Origin: Fimadaptatus sp963928645
Lineage (GTDB): Bacteria > Bacillota > Clostridia > Christensenellales > Aristaeellaceae
DNA: 5,467 bases
Assembly (NCBI GenBank): GCA_963928645.1
Contig: CAWVGT010000139.1
Location: forward strand, 1-5,467
Reading direction: 5' to 3'
Shown here: one piece after another, positions 1 to 5,336 of the stretch
How the letters are laid out: each line of letters opens with the position of its first letter
Numbering within the stretch: the first letter of the stretch is position 1
Program-made: the position numbers and the translations under genes
Notes under the pieces: generated by a model
Database searches by the model: none
What the model saw: only the letters and a program-made list of their open reading frames with translations
Told to the model about the DNA's origin: nothing

Positions 1-133
1 TGAAACCGGCTCGACCAAGAAGGAGCTGCGCGTCGATATCTGCTCCAAGTGCCATCCGTTCTTCACCGGCAAGCAGAAGCTGGTGGATACCGGCGGACGC
101 GTCGATCGTTTCAAGAAGCGCTACGGCATGTGA
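1..133 (+). CDS. rpmE: 50S ribosomal protein L31, C-terminal part (5' end outside window)
   Basis: L31 is a small protein of the large ribosomal subunit that sits near the central protuberance and helps bridge the two subunits. The reading frame starts at base 2 in this window and runs 43 codons to TGA at 131-133. The visible part contains CSKCHPFFTGKQK, the hallmark of bacterial L31, followed by DTGGRVDRFKKRYG, which is the usual C-terminus. L31 proteins are about 65-70 residues long, so roughly 25 N-terminal residues lie upstream. The CxxC pair (codons 14 and 17 of the fragment) suggests the zinc-binding C+ form, but the N-terminal cysteine partners are not in view. The gene is followed by a strong intrinsic terminator at 211-244, so it probably ends its own transcript. 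Its single isoleucine codon is ATC, unlike the ATA-dominated genes downstream. Confidence 0.96.
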   Translation, partial: ETGSTKKELRVDICSKCHPFFTGKQKLVDTGGRVDRFKKRYGM

Positions 134-210
134 TTTGGCGAGCGGCTGGTTACTGGCTGTCCCCATGGCTGCACGCAGAGCCCGTTGCGGGCGTGAATTG
201 GATGAAATAC

Positions 211-244
211 AGATCGGGGGTAGCCCCCGGTCTGTTTTTCTTTT
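211..244 (+). terminator. intrinsic terminator of rpmE
   Basis: The arms 211-220 (AGATCGGGGG) and 224-233 (CCCCCGGTCT) pair over 10 bp with one G-U wobble around a 3-nt loop (TAG). The stem is followed by a G and a T-rich run (TTTTTCTTTT, 235-244). This is the classic rho-independent layout and lies 78 nt after the rpmE stop codon. It separates rpmE from the downstream cluster. Confidence 0.92.
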
Positions 245-419
245 GGCTATCGGGGTCGGCGCTTTGATGCGCATTTGCCCGGATTTTGCCGCGCGCGCGT
301 GGAACGCGACCGGCGTGCGCAGCGTCGATATATATGTCGGCCCGGTGCGCCAGAAGCATAGTTCATCACAACATAACCTGGAGCCCGGCGGAGTTTGGTT
401 TTCTGTCACAATTGCAGGT
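245..419. other. intergenic spacer between the rpmE terminator and the downstream promoter
   Basis: Together with 134-210 this is part of a 341-nt stretch without a convincing gene. It holds an alternating purine-pyrimidine run at 290-301 (CGCGCGCGCGTG), an ATATATAT stretch at 328-335 and two copies of GTGCGC (about 315-320 and 349-354). Base composition shifts to AT-rich from about 355 onward, leading into the promoter. A 58-codon open frame at 267-443 lacks a Shine-Dalgarno site and runs through the -10 box, so I do not call it a gene. I see no RNA gene or mobile element here. Confidence 0.6.
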
Positions 420-425
420 TATAAT
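395..425 (+). promoter_or_regulatory. sigma-A type promoter for the DUF1385 gene
   Basis: A perfect -10 consensus, TATAAT, lies at 420-425 in a locally AT-rich patch within otherwise GC-rich DNA. The best -35 candidate is TTGGTT at 395-400, which gives a long 19-bp spacer; at the usual 17-bp spacing the hexamer is a poor match. There is no TGn extended -10. Transcription would start near 432, giving a leader of about 40 nt. The position just downstream of the rpmE terminator and upstream of a gene supports a real promoter. Confidence 0.7.
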
Positions 426-430
426 ATAAA

Positions 431-460
431 CGTGGACGCATGACCACGAAAAATGCGTCC
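431..460 (+). promoter_or_regulatory. inverted repeat in the leader of the DUF1385 gene
   Basis: The arms 434-441 (GGACGCAT) and 453-460 (ATGCGTCC) are perfect 8-bp inverted repeats with an 11-nt loop. A second, overlapping pair is 431-435 (CGTGG) with 444-448 (CCACG). The two pairings share bases 434-435 and so compete. The element begins at about the predicted transcription start and ends just before the Shine-Dalgarno site (GGGAGGT, 462-468). It could be a 5'-end mRNA stem-loop, a translational control element or a DNA operator; the sequence alone does not decide. Confidence 0.55.
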
Positions 461-474
461 CGGGAGGTAGTGTT

Positions 475-1533
475 ATGGCAAACAGGGAGGGCGCGGCCTG
501 TGCCAAGTTCGACGTGGGCGGCCAGGCGGTGATGGAGGGCGTTATGATGCGCTCGCCCGAGCGCACCGCGGTGGCGGTGCGCCAGGAGAACGGCCGCATA
601 GTCGCGCGCGTAAAGCCCAATCGCCAGCTCGCCAAGAAGTACAAGGTGTTGGGCTGGCCGATAATACGCGGCGTGGTCAACTTTATAATGATGATGGTGC
701 TGGGCATACAGACGCTGACCGAGTCGGCCGAGATGGCGGGCATGGAGGCCGAGGAGCCCAGCGAGTTCGAGAAGAAGCTGGCCGACAGGTTCGGCAAGCG
801 CGCCGAGGACATAATGATGGGCGCGGCGGTAGTGCTGGCGCTGGCGCTGTCGATAGGGCTGTTCTTCGTGCTGCCGACGCTGGTGGAGTCGGGCATAAAG
901 CACCTGATGACCGGCGGTTCGGCTGAGGTGCTGCTCACGACCGGGCAGAAGCTGCTGCTCAACCTGATAGGCGGCGTGATACGCATAGCGATGTTCATAG
1001 GCTACATACTGCTGGTGCGCAACGTAAAGGAGATACGCCGCACGTTCATGTACCACGGCGCCGAGCACAAGAGCGTGCACTGCTTTGAGAGCGGCGAGCC
1101 GCTGACCGTCGAGAACGTGCAGAAGCACTCGCGGCTGCACCCGCGCTGCGGTACCAGCTTCATAGTGATAGTATTCATAATAAGCATAATAGTGTACATC
1201 TTCCTGGGCTCCAACGACGGCGGCCCGCTGATGCGCGTGGCGTCGCGGCTGCTGCTGCTGCCGCTGGTGGCGGGCGTGTCGTACGAGGTGCTCCGGGGCC
1301 TGGCGCACGCCGGCGACAGCGCGATAGTGCGCGCGCTCAAGTGGCCCGGCATGATGCTGCAAAGGCTCACGACCGCGCAGCCCGACGACGACATGTGCCA
1401 GGTCGCGATAGAGGCGCTCAAGTGCGCGCTCAACACCGAGGACTGCATCAAGGAACAGTTCGTGCTCAAGAGCGAGCGGGACAAGGCCGATGCGCTCAAG
1501 CCCGGCGACGAGCCCGATGCGGCGCATGGCTGA
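475..1533 (+). CDS. yqhQ: DUF1385 / YqhQ-like integral membrane protein
   Basis: This 352-residue protein belongs to the DUF1385 family (YqhQ of Bacillus), described as a predicted metal-dependent enzyme of unknown reaction. Family hallmarks are GGQAVMEGVMMRSP at residues 15-28 and the cluster HGAEHK (194-199), H202/C203, H218 and HPRCGT (222-227). The conserved His, Glu and Cys in that cluster are candidate metal ligands. Hydrophobic segments at about 113-137, 155-182, 228-245 and 257-277 indicate about four membrane passes, so the His/Cys cluster lies in the loop between the second and third. The charged tail after about residue 320 looks family-variable and makes the protein slightly longer than I expect for YqhQ. 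The ATG at 475 follows GGGAGGT (462-468) by 6 nt. Its place between rpmE and prmC is a recurrent arrangement in Clostridia, as far as I know. Isoleucine is encoded by ATA in 22 of 24 cases. Family assignment is firm; the function is unknown. Confidence 0.93.
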   Translation: MANREGAACAKFDVGGQAVMEGVMMRSPERTAVAVRQENGRIVARVKPNRQLAKKYKVLGWPIIRGVVNFIMMMVLGIQTLTESAEMAGMEAEEPSEFEKKLADRFGKRAEDIMMGAAVVLALALSIGLFFVLPTLVESGIKHLMTGGSAEVLLTTGQKLLLNLIGGVIRIAMFIGYILLVRNVKEIRRTFMYHGAEHKSVHCFESGEPLTVENVQKHSRLHPRCGTSFIVIVFIISIIVYIFLGSNDGGPLMRVASRLLLLPLVAGVSYEVLRGLAHAGDSAIVRALKWPGMMLQRLTTAQPDDDMCQVAIEALKCALNTEDCIKEQFVLKSERDKADALKPGDEPDAAHG

Positions 1534-1549
1534 CCAGATAGACAGGCCG

Positions 1550-1589
1550 GGGGCGACATGTGCGGTACGCCATGCCGCCCCGTTTTTGT
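1550..1589 (+). terminator. terminator- or attenuator-like hairpin between the DUF1385 gene and prmC
   Basis: GGGGCG (1550-1555) pairs with CGCCCC (1576-1581). After an A-C mismatch, CATG (1557-1560) pairs with CATG (1571-1574). After a one-base bulge, GCG (1562-1564) pairs with CGC (1568-1570) around a GTA loop. This makes about 13 bp in total, followed by GTTTTTGT (1582-1589). It resembles the rpmE terminator, where the stem is also followed by G and then five T. The T-run is short, so termination may be partial and serve to uncouple DUF1385 expression from prmC-prfA. No clear promoter is seen between it and prmC. Confidence 0.65.
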
Positions 1590-1593
1590 AGAG

Positions 1594-1599
1594 AGGAGG
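1594..1599 (+). promoter_or_regulatory. ribosome binding site that sets the prmC start
   Basis: AGGAGG is a perfect anti-Shine-Dalgarno match placed 8 nt before the ATG at 1608. It decides against the in-frame GTG at 1560, which lies inside the hairpin stem and has no comparable site. Confidence 0.85.
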
Positions 1600-1607
1600 C
1601 TGCGCGC

Positions 1608-2432
1608 ATGGACGAGCTGCTGCGCGAGGCGACGGCGCGGCTGGAGCGCGCGGGCGACGTGGATGCGGAGGCCGATGCGCGCTGGCTGCTGTGCGGCTGC
1701 ATAGGCTGCACGGGCGGTCAACTGCGGTTCTGTGCGCCGCCCGACGCGGCTACGCGCGCCCGGTACTGGGACATGGTGGCGCGGCGCGAGTCCGGCGAGC
1801 CGCTGCAGTACATACTGGGCGACCAGCCGTTTTGCGGGCGGAGCTTTAAGGCCGACGCGCGCGCGCTGATACCGCGGCCCGAGACCGAGGAGCTGTGCCT
1901 GAAGGCGCTGGAGCTGATACGGGGCGTCGCGCGCCCCGACGTGCTGGACGTGGGCACGGGCACGGGCGTGCTGGCGGTCACGATAGCGCTTGAGCGCCCG
2001 GACGCGCGCGTCACGGGCGTGGACATATCGCCCGAGGCGCTCGAGCTGGCGCGCGAGAACGCGCAGGCGCTGGGCGCGCAGGTGGAGCTGCGCCAGGGCG
2101 ACCTGTACGCGCCGGTGGCGGGGCGCGCGTTCGACCTGATTGTCAGCAACCCGCCATACCTGAGCGCGGCCGACATGGCGCAGCTGCAGCGCGAGGTGCG
2201 GCGCGAGCCGGCGCTGGCGCTGTTCGGCGGCGCGGACGGCCTGGACGCGTACCGGCGGCTGGCGCGGGACGCGGCCGCGCTGCTCAGGCCCGGGGGGCAT
2301 ATCGCGCTGGAGGTCGGCGCGGGACAGGCGGCGGACGTGCGCGCGCTGCTGGCGGGGTCGCTGGCGGACGTGCAGATATGCCGCGACATAAACGGCGTGG
2401 AGCGCATAGTGCATGCGCGGCGCGCGGAGTGA
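1608..2432 (+). CDS. prmC: peptide chain release factor N5-glutamine methyltransferase
   Basis: PrmC (HemK) is a cytosolic S-adenosylmethionine-dependent enzyme that methylates the glutamine side chain of the GGQ motif in release factors, which raises termination efficiency. The 274-residue product matches the usual length of about 280. A helical N-terminal substrate-binding domain (about 1-75) carries EPLQYILG at 64-71. IPRPETEEL at 88-96 is the family's characteristic motif. The Rossmann-type methyltransferase domain shows the SAM-binding loop DVGTGTG (114-120), the acidic ribose-binding residue D139 in VTGVDIS, and the catalytic NPPY at 181-184. A longer frame exists from a GTG at 1560, but that start sits in a hairpin without a Shine-Dalgarno site, so the ATG at 1608 is preferred. 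The gene lies 57 nt upstream of prfA, its substrate gene. ATA encodes 9 of 11 isoleucines. All catalytic motifs look intact. Confidence 0.96.
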   Translation: MDELLREATARLERAGDVDAEADARWLLCGCIGCTGGQLRFCAPPDAATRARYWDMVARRESGEPLQYILGDQPFCGRSFKADARALIPRPETEELCLKALELIRGVARPDVLDVGTGTGVLAVTIALERPDARVTGVDISPEALELARENAQALGAQVELRQGDLYAPVAGRAFDLIVSNPPYLSAADMAQLQREVRREPALALFGGADGLDAYRRLARDAAALLRPGGHIALEVGAGQAADVRALLAGSLADVQICRDINGVERIVHARRAE

Positions 2433-2453
2433 CTTGAGTGAAGGGGTGGCGGT

Positions 2454-2475
2454 GCGCGCCGCGGGGGAGGCGCGC
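2454..2475 (+). promoter_or_regulatory. GC-only hairpin just upstream of the prfA ribosome binding site
   Basis: GCGCGCC (2454-2460) pairs perfectly with GGCGCGC (2469-2475), giving 7 G-C pairs around an 8-nt loop. The Shine-Dalgarno region of prfA (2477-2485) begins right after it. There is no T-run, so it is not an intrinsic terminator. It might tune prfA translation or mRNA stability. In DNA this GC-rich a 7-bp stem can arise by chance. Confidence 0.35.
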
Positions 2476-2489
2476 CGGGAAGGAGCGAT

Positions 2490-3581
2490 ATGGCAAACAC
2501 CGATATGCCGGCCTGGTTTGCGCAGGCCGAGCGGCTGGACAGCCGATTTGAGGAGCTGAGCATACAGATATCCCAGCCCGACGTGATAGCCGACATGGCC
2601 AACTGGCGCAAGCTGATGCGCGAGCACAGCGAGCTGGAGCCGGTGCACGAGCATACCTGCGAATACCGCCGTTTGGCGCAGGAGCTGGAGGCGGCGCGCG
2701 AGCTGCTGGCCGACCCGGACATGGCCGACATGGCGCGCGAGGAGGTCGCCGAGTTGGAGGGGCGTCTGGCCGAGTGCGAGCACGCGCTCAAGCTGCTGCT
2801 GCTGCCGCGCGACCCGGACGACTTTAGGAACGTGGTGCTGGAGGTGCGCGCGGGCGCGGGCGGCGACGAGGCGGGGCTGTTCGGCTACGAGCTGGTGCGC
2901 ATGTACCAGCACTACGCCGACCGGCGCGGCTGGAAGGCCGAGCTGACCCAGGACGGCGAGACCGAGCTGGGCGGCATAAAGGAGGCCGTACTGCTGATAC
3001 AGGGCCAGGGCGCGTTCGCGCGGCTCAAGTACGAGAGCGGCGTGCACCGCGTGCAGCGCGTGCCGGTGACCGAGTCGGCGGGGCGGATACACACATCGAC
3101 CGCCACTGTCGCGGTGCTGCCCGAGGTCGAGGAGGTCGACCTGGAGATAAACCCGAGCGACCTGCGGATAGATACCTACCGCGCCTCGGGCGCGGGCGGC
3201 CAGCACGTAAACCGCACCGATTCGGCGGTGCGCATAACGCATCTGCCGACCGGGCTGGTCGTCACGTCGCAGGACGAGCGCTCGCAGATACAGAACCGCG
3301 AAAAGGCGATGCGCGTGCTCAGGTCGCGGCTGTACGAGGCGCTGCGCGAACAGCGCGACGCGCAGTACTCCGACCGGCGGCGCTCGCAGGTGGGCACCGG
3401 CGACCGCTCCGAGCGCATACGCACCTACAACTTCCCGCAGGGCCGCGTGACCGACCACAGGATAAACCTGACGCTGTATCGCATAGACGAGATAATAAAC
3501 GGCGACCTGGACGAGATAATAGATGCGCTTATAATGGAGGACCAGGCGCGCAAGCTCGCGGCGCAGCTGGGCGAGGACTGA
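2490..3581 (+). CDS. prfA: peptide chain release factor 1 (RF1)
   Basis: RF1 recognises UAA and UAG in the ribosomal A site and triggers release of the finished peptide. The 363-residue product has the standard length and domain order: a helical N-terminal domain (1 to about 105), LEVRAGAGGDEAGLF at 117-131, the codon-recognition region with tripeptide PVT (192-194), and the catalytic GGQ loop (RASGAGGQHVN, GGQ at 236-238). The C-terminal part contains VGTGDRSERIRTYNFPQG. PVT rather than SPF marks it as RF1 and not RF2. Q238 is the residue expected to be methylated by PrmC from the gene just upstream. The ATG at 2490 follows GGGAAGGAG (2477-2485) by only 4 nt. The next gene starts 19 nt after the stop codon, so the two are very probably co-transcribed. 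All 18 isoleucine codons are ATA, the purest case in the window. Confidence 0.98.
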   Translation: MANTDMPAWFAQAERLDSRFEELSIQISQPDVIADMANWRKLMREHSELEPVHEHTCEYRRLAQELEAARELLADPDMADMAREEVAELEGRLAECEHALKLLLLPRDPDDFRNVVLEVRAGAGGDEAGLFGYELVRMYQHYADRRGWKAELTQDGETELGGIKEAVLLIQGQGAFARLKYESGVHRVQRVPVTESAGRIHTSTATVAVLPEVEEVDLEINPSDLRIDTYRASGAGGQHVNRTDSAVRITHLPTGLVVTSQDERSQIQNREKAMRVLRSRLYEALREQRDAQYSDRRRSQVGTGDRSERIRTYNFPQGRVTDHRINLTLYRIDEIINGDLDEIIDALIMEDQARKLAAQLGED

Positions 3582-3587
3582 CGGGGC

Positions 3588-3593
3588 GGAGGT
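3588..3593 (+). promoter_or_regulatory. ribosome binding site that sets the HAD phosphatase start
   Basis: GGAGGT lies 7 nt before the ATG at 3601. The in-frame GTG at 3592 overlaps this site and would add three residues before MKIAIFD, so the ATG is the likely start. Confidence 0.8.
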
Positions 3594-3600
3594 GGCCTGC

Positions 3601-4248
3601 ATGAAGATCGCGATATTCGATATGGACGGCACGCTGATAGACTCGATGCACTACTGGCGCACCGTGGCCGTGGAGTACCTGCGCGAGCAGGGCTTTGAGC
3701 CGTCCCGGGAGCTGTGCGAGGAGCTGTACTGCACGCCGGTGCGCACCACGCCGCCGCTGCTGCGCCGGTATTTCGACCTGCCGATAAGCGACGCCGAGCT
3801 GATCGCGTTCTACGACCGGCGCATGTCCGAGCACTACGCGCGCGACGTGCGGCTCAAGCCGGGCGCGGATCGCTATATAGCGCACCTGCGCGCCCAGGGC
3901 GTGATCTGCGCGCTGGCCACGGCGTCGCTCAGGGAGCAGGCCGTGCCGCTGATGGAGCGGCTGGGCCTGGCGGGGGCGTTCGAGCACGGGCAGCGCCAGC
4001 TGATATACTGCAGCGACGAGCTGGGCGTGCGCAAGTCGTCGGACGAGTACTACCCGGAGCTGTGCCGGCAGCTGGGCGCGGCGCCGGCAGACTGCGTGAT
4101 GTATGAGGACTCGCTGTATTCGATGGAGACTGCGCGTCGCGCCGGGCTGCGCGTGTGGGCGATAGAGGACGCCACCGCGCGCCGCGACCGCGAGCGCATA
4201 AGGCAGCTCGCCGAGCGCTATTTCATCGGCTGGGACGAATTGGCATGA
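3601..4248 (+). CDS. HAD-superfamily hydrolase, beta-phosphoglucomutase-like (subfamily IA)
   Basis: The 215-residue cytosolic protein has all four haloacid-dehalogenase signatures. Motif I is FDMDGTL, with nucleophile D7 and acid/base D9. Motif II is the Thr/Ser in ALATAS (T107, S109). Motif III is K145 in VRKSSDEYY. Motif IV is the acidic pair E169-D170 in MYEDS. The stretch from about 15 to 85 is a helical cap typical of the phosphoglucomutase/phosphatase branch. Such enzymes hydrolyse or transfer phosphate on small metabolites with Mg2+; the substrate cannot be read from sequence. The gene follows prfA by 19 nt and is probably in the same operon. This says little about its role, because HAD genes travel with many operons. 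A beta-phosphoglucomutase, a pyrophosphatase-like or a broad sugar-phosphate phosphatase are all possible. Isoleucine use is 7 ATA and 4 ATC, less biased than prfA. Confidence 0.9.
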   Translation: MKIAIFDMDGTLIDSMHYWRTVAVEYLREQGFEPSRELCEELYCTPVRTTPPLLRRYFDLPISDAELIAFYDRRMSEHYARDVRLKPGADRYIAHLRAQGVICALATASLREQAVPLMERLGLAGAFEHGQRQLIYCSDELGVRKSSDEYYPELCRQLGAAPADCVMYEDSLYSMETARRAGLRVWAIEDATARRDRERIRQLAERYFIGWDELA

Positions 4249-4285
4249 TATTCACGCGCCGGGCGCGGGGGAGAGCTGGCGCGCG

Positions 4286-4311
4286 TATATAAAAATACAC
4301 ATATGGGAGGT
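4286..4311 (+). promoter_or_regulatory. AT-rich leader with possible -10 box and ribosome binding site of the TlpA-like gene
   Basis: An AT-rich patch (TATATAAAAATA, 4286-4297) breaks the GC-rich sequence and includes TATAAA (4288-4293), a possible -10 box. No good -35 is found at 16-18 bp spacing, so the promoter is uncertain. The Shine-Dalgarno GGGAGGT at 4305-4311 is strong and lies 5 nt before the ATG at 4317. The patch may equally serve to keep the translation start free of structure. Confidence 0.4.
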
Positions 4312-4316
4312 AATAT

Positions 4317-5336
4317 ATGAAGATTGGAAGGATTATTGCATTGGCGCTGGCGCTGCTGCTGATGAGCGGCTGCGCGCTTGCGGAGCAGGCGACCGAGGGT
4401 GCGACCGACGAGACGGCCGCTCAGACCACCGGCGAAACGACTGAACAGGCGGCTGAGGACGATCGTCCGTACTTCGATGTGAGCGAGCTGGGCATAAGGC
4501 TGTTTGTCGATGCGGAGTGGGAGGACTACGCGCGCAACTACGACGTGACCATATCGGTGAACACCGACTACGACGACGCGGGCGCGCTGCGCAGCGGCGC
4601 GATGCTGCTGGTGCCGACCGAGTACCAGGGCAGCGAGGGCGTGGACACGCGCGGCGGCATAATCGCGATAGCGGTGCGCGCCGAGGGCGCGGAGCAGAGC
4701 GTGCCCGAGGGCTTGGAGAGCTATACGGCCAGCGCGCTGGGCAGCGAGCAGGGCTACGAGTTCACGCTGTACGAGAACCCCGCGCCCGACACCTCGCTGC
4801 TGAGCGAGGACGGCGTGGCGATGGTAGAGGCGATACGCGCGTCGCTGTCGGGCAAGGCGGCCGCGAGCGTGCAGCTGAGCCGCCCGGCGACCAAGACCGA
4901 GCTCAGCACGCTGATAGGCGAGTTCAGCGCACAGGACATTTACGGCGCCGCGGTCGACAGGAGCATACTTGAAAACGCGCCGTACACGCTGATAGACGTA
5001 TGGGCGACCTATTGCTCGCCGTGCATAACTGAGATGCCGGAGCTGGCCGAGCTGGCCAAGGAGTACGAGGGCCGGGTGCAGTTCATAGGCATAGTATCGG
5101 ACGCGACCGACGAGGACGCGATCGAGCTGGCGCGCAGCATAGCAGAGCAGACCGGCGTGACGTATACGTGCATAGTGCCGGACAGCTCGCTGTACAACAC
5201 GCTGCTGAGCCGGATACAGTATACGCCCACCAAGCTGGTGGTCGACCAGCAGGGCGTGCAGGTAGGCGACCCGATGATAGGCGCGCAGGGCAAGGATGCG
5301 CTCAAGGCGGTGCTGGACGCACTGCCGGCGGATTGA
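4317..5336 (+). CDS. exported TlpA-like thioredoxin-fold protein, probable lipoprotein
   Basis: This 339-residue protein probably acts as a thiol-disulfide oxidoreductase on the outer face of the membrane. Residues 1-22 form a signal peptide with a short basic start and a leucine/alanine core. LLMSGC ending at C19 resembles a lipobox (Met instead of Leu at -3), although ALA at 20-22 could be a signal peptidase I site. Residues 23-49 are a low-complexity Thr/Glu/Ala linker. Residues 51 to about 180 form a domain I do not recognise, starting FDVSELGIRLFVDAEW. From about 200 to the end is a thioredoxin domain with DVWATYCSPC (active-site C233-S-P-C236), TEMPELAELAKEY and the cis-proline motif TPT (303-305). 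CSPC in a WATYC context is typical of TlpA/ResA-type proteins. An extra cysteine, C285, lies in the same domain. No ccdA-like electron donor or cytochrome gene is in the window, so its redox partner is unknown. The gene is 68 nt after the HAD gene and may be its own unit. Confidence 0.9.
   Translation: MKIGRIIALALALLLMSGCALAEQATEGATDETAAQTTGETTEQAAEDDRPYFDVSELGIRLFVDAEWEDYARNYDVTISVNTDYDDAGALRSGAMLLVPTEYQGSEGVDTRGGIIAIAVRAEGAEQSVPEGLESYTASALGSEQGYEFTLYENPAPDTSLLSEDGVAMVEAIRASLSGKAAASVQLSRPATKTELSTLIGEFSAQDIYGAAVDRSILENAPYTLIDVWATYCSPCITEMPELAELAKEYEGRVQFIGIVSDATDEDAIELARSIAEQTGVTYTCIVPDSSLYNTLLSRIQYTPTKLVVDQQGVQVGDPMIGAQGKDALKAVLDALPAD

Noticed and set aside
180..192. Short hairpin GCCCG-TTG-CGGGC upstream of the rpmE terminator
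   Set aside because: Only 5 bp with no T-run; such stems are common by chance in GC-rich DNA, and the real terminator is at 211-244.
290..301. Alternating CG run with Z-DNA potential
   Set aside because: Only 12 bp and similar CG-rich runs occur throughout the window; no link to function can be shown.
267..443. 58-codon open frame in the rpmE-DUF1385 spacer
   Set aside because: No Shine-Dalgarno site, no recognisable protein, and it runs through the TATAAT -10 box and into the inverted repeat.
1560..1607. Upstream GTG start extending prmC by 16 residues
   Set aside because: The GTG lies inside the hairpin stem, lacks a ribosome site, and the perfect AGGAGG serves the ATG at 1608. The extension adds nothing family-like.
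1002..3632. Very long open frame (876 codons) on the minus strand opposite the DUF1385 gene, prmC and prfA
   Set aside because: It is a shadow of three well-supported + strand genes. High GC and the codon bias remove stops from the antisense frame. Its translation is rich in Arg, Ala, Leu and Tyr without domains, and it spans intergenic gaps of the real genes.
4255..4283. Inverted repeat CGCGCC / GGCGCG after the HAD gene as a terminator
   Set aside because: Only 6 bp with a 17-nt loop, an alternative local fold (GCGC-CGG-GCGC) competes, and an A-rich rather than T-rich stretch follows.
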